DNA of 64,000 bases from Streptomyces triculaminicus (GCF_017349075.1 NZ_JAFMOF010000005.1:186001-250000), one strand, 5' to 3'; numbered from the stretch's first letter, positions 8,584 through 17,945 are shown. A program made the numbers and translations. Notes: generated from the letters alone by a model not told the origin.

Positions 8584-9972
8584 GTGGCGAACGACGCCAG
8601 CACCGTTTTCGACCTAGTGATCCTCGGAGGCGGTAGTGGTGGTTACGCCGCTGCCCTGCGTGGAGCGCAGCTGGGTCTCGAGGTCGCCCTGATCGAGAAG
8701 GACAAGCTGGGCGGCACCTGCCTGCACCGCGGCTGCATCCCCACCAAGGCTCTGCTGCACGCCGGCGAGATCGCCGACCAGGCTCGTGAGGCCGAGCAGT
8801 TCGGTGTCAAGGCCTCCCTGGAGGGCATCGACATCGCGGGCGTCCACAAGTACAAGGACGACGTGATCTCGGGCCTGTACAAGGGTCTGCAGGGTCTGGT
8901 CGCCTCCCGCAAGGTCACCTACATCACCGGTGAGGGCCGCCTGTCCTCCCCCACGTCCGTCGACGTCGACGGGCAGCGCATCAACGGCCGCCACGTCCTG
9001 CTGGCCACCGGCTCCACGCCGAAGTCGCTGCCGGGCCTGGCCATCGACGGCGACCGCGTCATCTCCTCGGACCACGCGCTGGTCCTGGACCGCGTGCCGA
9101 AGTCCGCGATCGTGCTGGGCGGCGGCGTCATCGGCGTCGAGTTCGCCTCCGCGTGGAAGTCCTTCGGCGCCGAGGTCACCATCGTCGAGGCGCTTCCCCA
9201 CCTCGTCCCGGTCGAGGACGAGAACAGCTCCAAGCTGCTGGAGCGCGCCTTCCGCAAGCGCGGCATCAACTTCTCCCTCGGCTCCCGCTTCTCCGGCGTG
9301 GAGTACACCGCCGACGGAGTGAAGGTCTCGCTGGAGAACGGCAAGACCTTCGAGGCCGAGCTGCTGCTCGTCGCCGTCGGCCGCGGCCCGGTCTCCCAGG
9401 GCCTGGGCTACGAGGAGGCCGGCGTCGCGATGGACCGCGGCTACGTCCTCGTCGACGAGTACATGCAGACCAACGTGCCGACCATCTCGGCCGTCGGTGA
9501 CCTCGTCCCGACCCTCCAGCTCGCGCACGTCGGCTTCGCCGAGGGCATCCTGGTAGCGGAGCGTCTGGCCGGGCTCAAGCCCGTGCCGGTCGACTACGAC
9601 GGCGTGCCGCGCGTCACGTACTGCCACCCCGAGGTCGCCTCGGTCGGTATCACCGAGGCGAAGGCCAAGGAGCTGTACGGCGCCGACAAGGTCGTCACCC
9701 TGAAGTACAACCTCGCGGGCAACGGCAAGAGCAAGATCCTCAAGACCGCGGGCGAGATCAAGCTCGTCCAGGTGCGGGACGGTGCCGTCGTCGGCGTACA
9801 CATGGTCGGCGACCGCATGGGCGAGCAGGTGGGCGAAGCCCAGCTGATCTACAACTGGGAGGCGCTGCCCGCCGAGGTCGCGCAGCTCATCCACGCGCAC
9901 CCGACGCAGAACGAGGCCATGGGCGAGGCGCACCTGGCCCTGGCCGGTAAGCCGCTGCACTCGCACGACTGA
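8584..9972 (+). CDS. lpdA: Dihydrolipoyl dehydrogenase (E3)
   Basis: Flavoprotein that reoxidises dihydrolipoamide on E2 and passes electrons to NAD+. 462 residues from a GTG preceded by GGAGG. The FAD-binding motif VILGGGSGGYAAAL starts near residue 12. The redox-active disulfide is in GGTCLHRGCIPTKAL. The NAD-binding motif is LGGGVIGVEFAS. The C-terminal dimer interface has HAHPTQNEAMGEA, with the active-site His-Pro. It lies 49 bases upstream of the E2 gene and is probably co-transcribed with it. Together they supply the E3 and E2 parts of the 2-oxoacid dehydrogenase complex. Confidence 0.96.
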   Translation: MANDASTVFDLVILGGGSGGYAAALRGAQLGLEVALIEKDKLGGTCLHRGCIPTKALLHAGEIADQAREAEQFGVKASLEGIDIAGVHKYKDDVISGLYKGLQGLVASRKVTYITGEGRLSSPTSVDVDGQRINGRHVLLATGSTPKSLPGLAIDGDRVISSDHALVLDRVPKSAIVLGGGVIGVEFASAWKSFGAEVTIVEALPHLVPVEDENSSKLLERAFRKRGINFSLGSRFSGVEYTADGVKVSLENGKTFEAELLLVAVGRGPVSQGLGYEEAGVAMDRGYVLVDEYMQTNVPTISAVGDLVPTLQLAHVGFAEGILVAERLAGLKPVPVDYDGVPRVTYCHPEVASVGITEAKAKELYGADKVVTLKYNLAGNGKSKILKTAGEIKLVQVRDGAVVGVHMVGDRMGEQVGEAQLIYNWEALPAEVAQLIHAHPTQNEAMGEAHLALAGKPLHSHD

Positions 9973-10021
9973 GTCCCGAGCGCACGACCATCCGCACTAA
10001 TCGTAAGGAGCAACCGCAATC

Positions 10022-11801
10022 ATGGCGGTTTCCGTAACCCTGCCGGCGCTCGGCGAGAGCGTGACCGAGGGCACTGTCACCCGTTGGCTCAAGGCCGAGG
10101 GTGAGCGCGTGGAGGCCGACGAGCCGCTGCTCGAGGTCTCCACCGACAAGGTCGACACCGAGATCCCGGCCCCCGCGGCCGGCATCCTCGCCTCCATCAA
10201 GGTGGCCGAGGACGAGACGGTCGAGGTCGGCGCCGAGCTGGCCATCATCGACGACGGCACCGGCGCCCCCGCCGAGGCCGCCGCTCCGGCCGCCGCCGAG
10301 GCCCCGGCCCCGGTCGCCGAGCCCGCCCCGGCCCCCGTGGCCGAGGCCCCGCCGCCCCGCGCCCGTCGCCGAGGCCCCCGCCGCTCCGGCCGCCGGTGGC
10401 GCCCAGGGCACCGACGTCGTCCTGCCCGCGCTGGGCGAGTCGGTCACCGAGGGCACCGTCACCCGCTGGCTCAAGGAGGTCGGCGAGACGGTCGAGGCCG
10501 ACGAGCCGCTGCTCGAGGTCTCCACCGACAAGGTCGACACCGAGATCCCGGCCCCCGTCTCCGGCACCCTGCTGGAGATCCTGGTCGGCGAGGACGAGAC
10601 CGCCGAGGTCGGCGCCAAGCTCGCCGTGATCGGTGCCGCCGGCGCCGCTCCGGCCGCCGCCGCTGCCCCGGCCGCCCCGGCCCCCGCCGCCGCCCCGGCT
10701 CCGGTCGCCGCTCCGGCCCCGGCCGCCCCGGCCCCGGCTCCGGCCGCTCCGGCCCCGGCCCCCGCCGCCCCGGCCGCGCCCGTCGCCGCCCCGGCTCCGG
10801 CCGCCCCGGCCCCCGCGCCGGTCGCTCCGGCCGCGCCGAAGGCTCCGGCCGCCGCCGCCCCGGCGACGGACGGCGCCTACGTCACGCCGCTGGTGCGCAA
10901 GCTCGCCGCCGAGGCCGGCGTCGACCTGACCACCGTCGCCGGCACCGGCGTCGGCGGTCGCATCCGCAAGCAGGACGTCATCGCCGCCGCCGAGGCCGCC
11001 AAGGCCGCGCCGGCTCCGGTCGCCGCTGCCGCCCCGGCCGCCGCCGCCCCGAAGGCCCCGGCCCTCGAGGCGTCGCCGCTGCGCGGTCAGACGGTCAAGA
11101 TGCCGCGCATGCGCAAGGTCATCGCCGACAACATGATGAAGGCGCTGCACGGCCAGGCGCAGCTGACCTCCGTGGTCGAGGTGGACATCACCAAGATCAT
11201 GCGGATGCGCAACAAGGCCAAGGACGCGTTCGCGGCCCGTGAGGGCGTCAAGCTCTCCCCGATGCCGTTCTTCGTCAAGGCCGCCGTCCAGGCGCTGAAG
11301 GCCCACCCGGTCATCAACGCCCGGATCAACGAGGACGAGAACACCATCACCTACTTCGACTCCGAGAACGTCGGCATCGCCGTCGACTCGGAGAAGGGCC
11401 TGATGACCCCGGTCATCAAGGGTGCGGGTGACCTCAACATCGCGGGCATCGCGCGCAAGACCGCGGAGCTGGCCGGCAAGGTCCGTTCCAGCAAGATCAG
11501 CCCGGACGACCTGGCCGGCGCGACCTTCACGATCAGCAACACCGGCTCGCGCGGTGCGCTGTTCGACACGGTCATCGTGCCCCCGAACCAGGTCGGCATC
11601 CTGGGTATCGGTGCGACCGTCAAGCGCCCGGTGGTCATCAACCACCCGGAGCTCGGCGAGACCATCGCGATCCGCGACATGACGTACCTGGCGCTCTCCT
11701 ACGACCACCGCCTGGTGGACGGTGCCGACGCGGCCCGCTACCTGACCACGGTCAAGCAGATCCTCGAGGCCGCCGAGTTCGAGACCGAGATCGGTCTCTG
11801 A
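10022..11801 (+). CDS. sucB: Dihydrolipoamide acyltransferase E2 (SucB/DlaT), reading frame disrupted
   Basis: E2 core of the actinobacterial pyruvate/2-oxoglutarate dehydrogenase complex. Two N-terminal lipoyl domains each have LPALGESVTEGTVTRWLK and a lipoyl lysine in STDKVDTEIP (first at residue 43; second codon at 10530). Then come Ala/Pro linkers, an E3-binding domain (YVTPLVRKLAAEAGV..., about 10880-10990) and the catalytic domain ending in DHRLVDGADAARYL with HxxxDG. The frame changes by +1 in the first Ala-Pro linker, at about 10345-10380: the start is in one frame and everything from PVAEAPAAPAAGG onward in another. One extra C or two missing Cs would explain it. The gene is expected to be essential or nearly so, so an assembly error is likely. 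ATG preceded by AAGGAG. Confidence 0.88.
10112..10557 (+). repeat. 64-base exact direct repeat within the E2 lipoyl domains
   Basis: Bases 10112-10175 and 10494-10557 are identical and encode the same part of each lipoyl domain, including the lipoyl-lysine motif. They lie inside a longer, about 200-base, imperfect duplication. The copies flank the frame disruption. Confidence 0.85.
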
Positions 11802-11828
11802 CCCGAGCGTTCTCGACGGTAAGCGCTG

Positions 11829-11878
11829 AAGGGCGCGGCCCCGGCTCCGTACTCCGTACGGGCCGGGGCCGCGCCCTT
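11829..11878 (+). terminator. Hairpin terminator after the E2 gene
   Basis: A 17-base stem (11829-11845 with 11862-11878), 27 bases after the E2 stop codon. The loop can fold further. It separates the E3-E2 operon from the GntR gene. Confidence 0.75.
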
Positions 11879-11927
11879 ACGTGTGCCGACATAATGACGT
11901 ACCCGGCAGATCCGACCAAGGAGAGAA

Positions 11928-12551
11928 ATGACCCCGCCCGTCGTCCATTCGCTGCGCGAGCAGATCCGCGAGCACATCCTCGAGGGGATCGTCAGCGGGC
12001 GCTGGCAGCCGGGCGAGCGGATCGTGGAGCGGCGGATCGCCGCCGAGCTGCTGGTGAGCCAGACCCCGGTGCGCGAGGCGCTGCGCGAGCTGGAGTCGCT
12101 GCGGCTGATCGAGTCCGTGCCCAACAAGGGCGTGCGGGTCCGCGACCTGACCGCCGCCGACCTCAAGGAGAGCTACCCGGTCCGGGCGGGCCTGGAGCAG
12201 GTGGCCGCCGAGCTGGCCGCGGGCGCCCTGGCCGAGGACGTCTCGGCGCTGGAGCGGGAGGTGGCGGCCCTGGAGGTGGCCGACCGCGCGGGCGACAGCG
12301 AGGCGCAGGCGCGCCACACGGTGGCCTTCCACCGCGAGATCGTGCGGGCCGCGGGGAACTCGGTGCTGCTGCACACCTGGGAGTCGCTGGGCATCGAGGT
12401 CTGGACGACGCTGTCGATCCGCTGGCTGAGCCCGGAGCCGCGCGCCCACGCCGAGGACCACGCGGAGATCGTACGGGCCTTCCGGCGCCGCGACCCGGCC
12501 ATCGGCGAGCTCCTCAAGCGGCACGTCCTGAGCTGCGCGCCCCGCATCTGA
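11928..12551 (+). CDS. GntR-family (FCD type) transcriptional regulator
   Basis: 207 residues. The N-terminal winged helix-turn-helix (about residues 5-75) has the GntR pattern LREQIREHILEGIVSGRWQPGERI and SQTPVREALRELESLRLIE. The C-terminal all-helical FCD domain (about 85-200) contains the RxxLE-type motif (VRAGLEQVAAELAA) and FHREIVRAAGN. FCD proteins usually sense carboxylic acids through a metal-binding pocket; the ligand here is unknown. A good ribosome site, AAGGAG, is present. It lies downstream of the E2 gene in the same direction but behind a terminator, so it is probably transcribed separately. Confidence 0.9.
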   Translation: MTPPVVHSLREQIREHILEGIVSGRWQPGERIVERRIAAELLVSQTPVREALRELESLRLIESVPNKGVRVRDLTAADLKESYPVRAGLEQVAAELAAGALAEDVSALEREVAALEVADRAGDSEAQARHTVAFHREIVRAAGNSVLLHTWESLGIEVWTTLSIRWLSPEPRAHAEDHAEIVRAFRRRDPAIGELLKRHVLSCAPRI

Positions 12552-12662
12552 TCCACGCCGGAATCCCGGCCGCACGCCCTCGAAAAGCACCGGAATCCGC
12601 CGAAATCCGGTCCGGTCCACGCCGGAGATCCGGCCCGATCCGCATCCGATTCCCGCAAGGGA

Positions 12663-12681
12663 TTGATCGATCATCGATCAA
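12663..12681. promoter_or_regulatory. 19-base perfect palindrome upstream of the WYL regulator
   Basis: TTGATCGAT-C-ATCGATCAA: two nine-base arms around one base, 166 bases before the WYL regulator start and 111 after the GntR gene stop. It is AT-rich for this genome and looks like a repressor operator. The protein that binds it is unknown. Confidence 0.5.
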
Positions 12682-12847
12682 AGGCGTATCGTCTCCGCCG
12701 GAGCCGTCGCCGCGCGCCCTGTCCTGTGTCGCGGCCACGGTCCGAAGGGGTGACGACAGGACCCCATGCGTCATCCGTGCCCTGGCTGCGCACGGGCTCC
12801 TGTCGTCGTGCCCCGAACCGACGGGCGGGCCCCGGCATGATGAGGTC

Positions 12848-13831
12848 ATGCGTGCGGCCCGTCTGATCAAACTGGTGCTCCTCCTGCAGTCCCGTTCGTC
12901 CATGACCGGGACCGAGCTGGCGCGCCGGCTCGAGGTCTCCGAGCGCACCGTCGCCCGGGACGTCCTCGCGCTGTCCGAGGCCGGCGTGCCCGTCTACGCC
13001 GACCGCGGCCGGGCCGGCGGATACCGCCTGATCGGCGGCTACCGCACCCGCCTGACGGGTCTCGGCCGGACCGAGGCCGAAGCCCTCTTCCTCTCCGGCG
13101 TACCGGCCGCCCTGCGCGACATGGGCCTGGCCGACGCCGCCTCCGCCGCCCGTCTGAAGGTCTCGGCCGCCCTGCTGCCGGAGCTGAGCGACGCCCCCAC
13201 GAGCGCGGCCCAGCGCTTCCACCTGGACGCCCCCGGCTGGTGGCAGCCCCACGACCCGCCCGACCTGCTGCCCTCCGTCGCCGACGCCGTCTGGGACGAC
13301 CGCCGCATGACGGCCCGCTACGCCAGGCCGGGCGGCGAGGTCGAGCGCGACCTCGAGCCGTACGGCCTGATCCTCAAGGCGGGCGTCTGGTATCTGGCCG
13401 CCCGCGCGGACGGGGACGTGAGGGTCTATCGCGTGGACCGCTTCACGGCGGTGACCGTGGGCGAGGCCCGCTTCCACCGCCCCGAGGCGTTCGACCTGCC
13501 GGCCTTCTGGGAGGAGCGCGCCGCCGCGTTCGCCCGCTCGATCCTCCGCGACCGCGTGGAGCTGCGGCTGTCCCCCGACGGCGCCCGCCGCCTGCCGTAC
13601 GTCACCGACCGCACGGCGGCCCACGAGGCCCTGGAGGCCGCCGGAGCCCCGGACAAGCTGGGCCGCGTCGCCGTCACCCTGGCCGTGGAGTCGCAGGACG
13701 TCGCGTACGAGCAGCTGCTGGCGCTGGGCCCGGAGGCCGAGGTGCTGGGGCCGCCGGAGCTCCGCGTGCGCTTCGCGCGGGCGGCGGACCGGGCCGCCGC
13801 CCTCTACCGGCCTTCCCTGGAGACGCCCTAG
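12848..13831 (+). CDS. HTH/WYL-domain transcriptional regulator (YafY-like)
   Basis: 327 residues. The N-terminal HTH_11 winged helix (about residues 4-60) reads MRAARLIKLVLLLQ, TGTELARRLEVSERTVARDV and YADRGRAGGYRL. A WYL ligand-sensing domain follows, with a WYLAARADGDVRVYRVDRF motif around residues 180-200, and a C-terminal WCX-like segment. WYL proteins often respond to nucleic acids or small ligands. The ATG at 12848 was chosen because the HTH starts there. It is convergent with the SDR gene, and their stop codons overlap (TAG at 13829-13831 and CTA at 13828-13830). Confidence 0.88.
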   Translation: MRAARLIKLVLLLQSRSSMTGTELARRLEVSERTVARDVLALSEAGVPVYADRGRAGGYRLIGGYRTRLTGLGRTEAEALFLSGVPAALRDMGLADAASAARLKVSAALLPELSDAPTSAAQRFHLDAPGWWQPHDPPDLLPSVADAVWDDRRMTARYARPGGEVERDLEPYGLILKAGVWYLAARADGDVRVYRVDRFTAVTVGEARFHRPEAFDLPAFWEERAAAFARSILRDRVELRLSPDGARRLPYVTDRTAAHEALEAAGAPDKLGRVAVTLAVESQDVAYEQLLALGPEAEVLGPPELRVRFARAADRAAALYRPSLETP

Positions 13832-14745
13832 CGGTAGTCCTCCACCGGCGCGTCCTTGCCGCCGAACACCACGTCCCGGAAGTACCCCATGGCGTCCGGC
13901 CGGGAGCCGTCGGCGTCGGTGAACCCGTAGACCCTGGCGAGCTCACCACTGGAGAGCGACCGGCCGTTCCACCGCGCCCGGTCCGGGTCGGCGGCGAGCG
14001 CGGCGAGCGCGCGGCCGATGTAGACGGGCGACTCGGCGACGGCGAAGTGCGGGCTGCCGGCCACCGCGTCCCGCCATGTCTCCTCCGTCACCCCGAAGTG
14101 CTCGAGCATCGCCTCGGACCGCAGGAAGCCGGGCGTGAGGCTGACGGCCGTCCCGCCGCACTCCTGGAGCTCCTTCGCCAGCCCGAAGGCCATCCGGGTG
14201 GGAGCGATTTTGGCCAGGTCGTAGAAGAGGTTGTCGCGGTAGGTGCCACGGTTGAACTCCTCCGTGCCGTCGGTGATCTCCACGACCAGGCCCCCCGGCC
14301 GCCGGATGAGCAGCGGCAGGGCGAAGTGGCTGGTGATGGCGTGGGCGTCGATGGACAGGCGCAGCATCCGCAGCCCGGCGGCGAGGTCCGCCTCCCACAC
14401 CTTGGTGTCGAACTGCAGCAGGTGGTCGCCGCCCCACACGTCGTTGACGAGCACGTCGAGCCGTCCGTGGTCCCTCTCGACGCGCTCGACGAGGGCCCGC
14501 ACCTGCTCCGGCTCCAGGTGGTCGGTGGGGACGGCGATGCCGGTGCCGCCGGCGGCCGTGATCAGCTCGGCGGTCTCCTCGATGGTCTCGGGCCGGCCCA
14601 CCTCGCTGCGGTGCTCGCGCGTGGTGCGCCCGGTCGCGTAGACCACGGCCCCGGCGCGGCCCAGCTCCACGGCCATGGCCCGGCCGGCTCCCCGGGTGGC
14701 GCCGGCGACCAGCGCGACCTTCCCCTCGAGTGCACCCATGTCCAT
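13828..14745 (-). CDS. Short-chain dehydrogenase/reductase with atypical NNAG motif
   Basis: 305 residues. The Rossmann nucleotide motif is GATRGAGRAMA near residue 14, and the YxxxK catalytic pair is in YDLAK. The usual NNAG motif is replaced by NDVWGG, and a TDGT segment stands where the catalytic Ser strand is expected. This combination resembles the DHRS1-like branch of the SDR superfamily rather than FabG. The substrate is unknown. AGGAGAG lies upstream of the ATG at 14745 at good spacing; a second ATG is six bases inside. Convergent with the WYL regulator, which might control a related process; that is only inference. Confidence 0.85.
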   Translation of the reverse strand: MDMGALEGKVALVAGATRGAGRAMAVELGRAGAVVYATGRTTREHRSEVGRPETIEETAELITAAGGTGIAVPTDHLEPEQVRALVERVERDHGRLDVLVNDVWGGDHLLQFDTKVWEADLAAGLRMLRLSIDAHAITSHFALPLLIRRPGGLVVEITDGTEEFNRGTYRDNLFYDLAKIAPTRMAFGLAKELQECGGTAVSLTPGFLRSEAMLEHFGVTEETWRDAVAGSPHFAVAESPVYIGRALAALAADPDRARWNGRSLSSGELARVYGFTDADGSRPDAMGYFRDVVFGGKDAPVEDYR

Positions 14746-14932
14746 CCGTCCTCTCTCTCCTGCGTTCGACGACTGCGTTCGACGACGAGGAGGACGTTGC
14801 CAGCGATACCAGACATCTGTTGTCCTGATTTTCCGGCAACCGGGCACCACCCGCCTCCGGTAACAACACGGCCGCATCCGGAGCCCTCCGGGTGCGTCGC
14901 CCCCCTCGAGGACCGATGCTGGTCCCGTGATG

Positions 14933-15451
14933 ATGGACGAGACGGAGTTCTGGGAGCTGATCGACAGCGCACGAGAGACCGCCGAGGGAGACCCCGAGGA
15001 CCAGGCCGACCTGCTGGTCGAGAAGCTGACGCAGCTCGACCCGGACGCCGTGCTGGACTTCGCGCGGCACTTCGAGGCGCGCTACAACCGTGCCTATCTC
15101 TGGGACCTGTGGGGGGCCGCGGCCGTGCTCCTCGACGGGGCGAGCGACGACGTCTTCGACTACTTCCGCTGCTGGCTCATCGGGCAGGGCCGGGAGGTCT
15201 TCGAGGGCGCCGTGCACGAACCGGACGCGCTCGCCGACCTGCTGGAGGACTTCGACGAGGACGTGGACGGGGACGGCGAGGACCTGGGCTACGCGGCGGA
15301 CGAGGCGTACGAGCAGCTGACGGGCGTGGAGACCCCCGACCTCGGCCTGCCCCCGCAGCCCTCCGAACCGCTCGGCACGCCGTTCGACCTCGAGAACGAG
15401 GCGGTGCTGGCCGAGCGCTTCCCCCGGCTCTGGGCCCGCTTCTCGTCCTGA
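14933..15451 (+). CDS. DUF4240 domain protein
   Basis: 172 residues from MDETEFWELID. The opening WELID and the LDFARHFEARYNRAYLWDLWGAA segment are typical of DUF4240, a cytoplasmic domain common in actinobacteria with no established function. The central part is very acidic (FDEDVDGDGEDLG). GTG, ATG and ATG starts lie in a row at 14927, 14930 and 14933; the last gives the usual family N-terminus. The epimerase gene follows 33 bases downstream and may be co-transcribed. Confidence 0.8.
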   Translation: MDETEFWELIDSARETAEGDPEDQADLLVEKLTQLDPDAVLDFARHFEARYNRAYLWDLWGAAAVLLDGASDDVFDYFRCWLIGQGREVFEGAVHEPDALADLLEDFDEDVDGDGEDLGYAADEAYEQLTGVETPDLGLPPQPSEPLGTPFDLENEAVLAERFPRLWARFSS

Positions 15452-15484
15452 TTCTCCTCCTGCGAAGACATCGGACGGGACATC

Positions 15485-16381
15485 ATGCGCGTAGCGGTCA
15501 CGGGATCGACGGGACTGATCGGCAGGGCGCTGACGCGCGCCCTCGTCCGGGACGGCGACGAGGTGGTACGCCTGGTGCGCCACCCGCCCCGGCAGCCCGG
15601 CGAGGTGGAGTGGGACCCCGCCCGGCAGCGGGTGGACGCGGCGGGCCTCGCCGGGTGCGAGGCGGTCGTCCACCTGGCCGGGGCCGGGGTGGGCGACCAC
15701 CGCTGGACGGCGGCGTACAAGAAGGAGATCCGCGACAGCCGGGTGCTCGGCACCGGGGCGATCGCCGAGGCCGTGGCCTCGCTCGACACCCCGCCCCGGG
15801 TCCTGCTCAGCGCCAGCGCGATCGGCGTCTACGGCGACACCGGCGAGCGGGTCGTGGACGAGAACACCCCGCCCGGCCGGGGCTTCCTGGCGGACGTCTG
15901 CCAGGAGTGGGAGGCGGCGACGGGCGCGGCCACGGAGGCGGGCGTACGCACGGTGCTGCTGCGCACCGGCCTGGTGGTGTCCGCCGACGGCGGCGCCTGG
16001 GCCCGCCTCTTCCCCCTCGCGAAGCTGGGGCTGGCGGGCCGGCTGGGAAACGGCCGGCAGTACTGGAGTTTCATCTCGCTCGCCGACCACGTCGCGGCCC
16101 TGCGGCATCTGCTGCGCTCCTCCGACCTCTCGGGCCCCTTCAACCTCACGGCACCCCACCCGGTCACCAACCGCGAGGCGACCGAGGCGACGGGGCGCGT
16201 GCTGAGGCGTCCGGCGCTGCTGCCCGCGCCCGCTCCGGCGCTCAGGCTGGCGCTGGGCGAGATGGCCACGGAAGTGCTGGCCAGTCAGCGTGTGCTGCCC
16301 CGCCGCCTGCTGGAGTCCGGCTTCGTCTTCGCCCACCCGGATATCGAGAGCGCCGTACGAGCGGCGCTGGCGAAGAGCTGA
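15485..16381 (+). CDS. TIGR01777-family NAD(P)-dependent epimerase (YfcH-like)
   Basis: 298 residues. The extended-SDR nucleotide motif GSTGLIGRAL starts at residue 7, followed by HLAGAGVGDHRW, the LLSASAIGVYGD strand and a C-terminal DUF1731 region (PAPALRLALGEMATEVLASQRVLPRRL). The substrate is unknown. The orthologue in M. tuberculosis (Rv2216) lies between dlaT and lipB. Here it is again between E2 and lipB, with other genes inserted. That conserved position suggests a link to lipoyl or 2-oxoacid metabolism, not yet demonstrated to my knowledge. Confidence 0.9.
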   Translation: MRVAVTGSTGLIGRALTRALVRDGDEVVRLVRHPPRQPGEVEWDPARQRVDAAGLAGCEAVVHLAGAGVGDHRWTAAYKKEIRDSRVLGTGAIAEAVASLDTPPRVLLSASAIGVYGDTGERVVDENTPPGRGFLADVCQEWEAATGAATEAGVRTVLLRTGLVVSADGGAWARLFPLAKLGLAGRLGNGRQYWSFISLADHVAALRHLLRSSDLSGPFNLTAPHPVTNREATEATGRVLRRPALLPAPAPALRLALGEMATEVLASQRVLPRRLLESGFVFAHPDIESAVRAALAKS

Positions 16382-16557
16382 CGCCCTCGGCCCGCACCCC
16401 GGAACGGGGTTTATGCGACCGCCGTGCGACCGTGCTCGGCCCGTGCGCGACTGTTATTGACCGGATTTCTCTCTACGGTCGAGGCGAACTCGCGCATCGC
16501 CGCCGCCGGTTGAGGGCATCAGGCCCCCGAGCGAGCGGACCGACCCCGGGAGGGCAC

Positions 16558-17874
16558 GTGCTCAGCAGCGCACGCACCGCACACCACGCCGATGTCGTCG
16601 TCGTGGGGGCAAGCCTGGCAGGCCTCTCGGCGGCCCAGCACCTGATCAGCTCCGGCGTGACCGTGACCGTCCTGGAGTCCGGGCCCCGGCCGGGCGGCCG
16701 CATGACGACCGACGCGGTGGACGGCTTCCTCCTGGACCGCACGGGCCAGCTGCTCAACACCTCGTTCCCCGAGCTGATCCGCACCCCGGGGCTCGAGGCG
16801 CTCAAGCTGCGCCCCTTCAGCCCCGGCGTGCTGGTGCACACCGACGGCCGCAACCACCGCACCGGCGAACTGCGCGGCGCCAAGCGCGCCTTCACCACCG
16901 CCCGCGCCTTCGCGGCGGCCCGCGCCTCGCGCAGCGCCGGCCTCGACCAGGCCCGGCTGGGAGCGGCCCTGGCCCGCCTCGCCGCACTGCCCATCGACCG
17001 CATGCTGGCCCGCCCGGACCGCCCCACCTCCACGACCCTCGCCACCCGGGGCCTGCCGGCCCGTACGGTGGAGGGCTTCCTGCGCCCCCTGCTGGCGTCG
17101 CTGCTCTCGGACCCGGACCTCACCACGTCCAGCCGCTGCGCCGACCTGGTCCTGCGCGGCTACGCGCGCGGCCGCCTCTGCCTCCCGGCGGGCGGGGCCG
17201 GCATCATCCCGGACCTGCTCGCGGCACAGCTGCCACCGGAGACGGTCCGCACCGGCGTCCACGCCAAGGCGGTGGGCACCACGGCGGTGGACACGGCGGA
17301 GCACGGCGAGATCACCTGCCGCTCGGTCGTCGTCGCCACGGGCGCCCGCTCGGCGGCGGAGCTGATCCCGGGGCTGCGCCTGCCGGGCTTCCACCCCGTG
17401 ACGGTCCTGCACCACGCCGCGGACGAGCCGCCGCTGCGCGACGCCTCGCTGATCCTCACCGGCACCCGCCGGGGCCCGGTGGCCCACACCACGGTGGCCA
17501 GCGAGGTGGACCCGGACCGCGCGCCGGCCGGCGAGGCCCTGATCACCTCGACGGTCCTGGGCGCGGCGGCGGGCCTGCCCACGGCGGAGCTCGACCGGGC
17601 GGCCCGGGCCCAGCTGGCCCGGGTCTACGGCACCTCGGCCTCAAGGTGGCGGCTCCTGGCGGCCCATCACGACCCGGACGCGGTCCCGGCCATGCCGGCC
17701 CCGCACGACGTGCGCCGCCCCGTGCGGCTGCTGTCGGGCCTCTACGTCTGCGGCGACCACCGCGACACCAGCACGGTCCAGGGGGCGCTGTTCTCCGGCC
17801 GCCGGGCCGCACAGGCGGTCCTGCGCGACCTGGGCGTCCGCCCGGGACAGGGGCAGGCCCTGCGGGCGGCGTAG
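16558..17874 (+). CDS. FAD-dependent amine oxidase/phytoene-desaturase-like oxidoreductase
   Basis: 438 residues. The N-terminal dinucleotide-binding motif VVVVGASLAGLSAAQHL is followed by the GG-doublet PGGRM that marks the amine-oxidase/carotenoid-desaturase superfamily. A C-terminal FAD motif, SGLYVCGDHRDTSTVQGAL, is also present. The length fits the superfamily. Nothing nearby is a carotenoid gene, so I do not call it a desaturase. The GTG at 16558 has GGGAGGG just upstream, with rather tight spacing. It stands alone between the epimerase and a convergent regulator. Confidence 0.82.
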   Translation: MLSSARTAHHADVVVVGASLAGLSAAQHLISSGVTVTVLESGPRPGGRMTTDAVDGFLLDRTGQLLNTSFPELIRTPGLEALKLRPFSPGVLVHTDGRNHRTGELRGAKRAFTTARAFAAARASRSAGLDQARLGAALARLAALPIDRMLARPDRPTSTTLATRGLPARTVEGFLRPLLASLLSDPDLTTSSRCADLVLRGYARGRLCLPAGGAGIIPDLLAAQLPPETVRTGVHAKAVGTTAVDTAEHGEITCRSVVVATGARSAAELIPGLRLPGFHPVTVLHHAADEPPLRDASLILTGTRRGPVAHTTVASEVDPDRAPAGEALITSTVLGAAAGLPTAELDRAARAQLARVYGTSASRWRLLAAHHDPDAVPAMPAPHDVRRPVRLLSGLYVCGDHRDTSTVQGALFSGRRAAQAVLRDLGVRPGQGQALRAA

Positions 17875-17945
17875 CCCGGCCCGGCGACGCGGCCCGGTGG
17901 GCACGACCGGCGACGCCGGGCCACGACGCCGTCAGAGCACCGCCG

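Noticed and set aside
13828..14877. A longer SDR start upstream of 14745
   Set aside because: The extra residues are Arg-rich shadow sequence, while AGGAGAG sits at good spacing for the ATG at 14745.
16558..17874. Carotenoid desaturase as part of a pigment cluster
   Set aside because: No phytoene synthase, cyclase or prenyltransferase is nearby; the flavin motifs alone cannot separate this from other amine-oxidase-like proteins.
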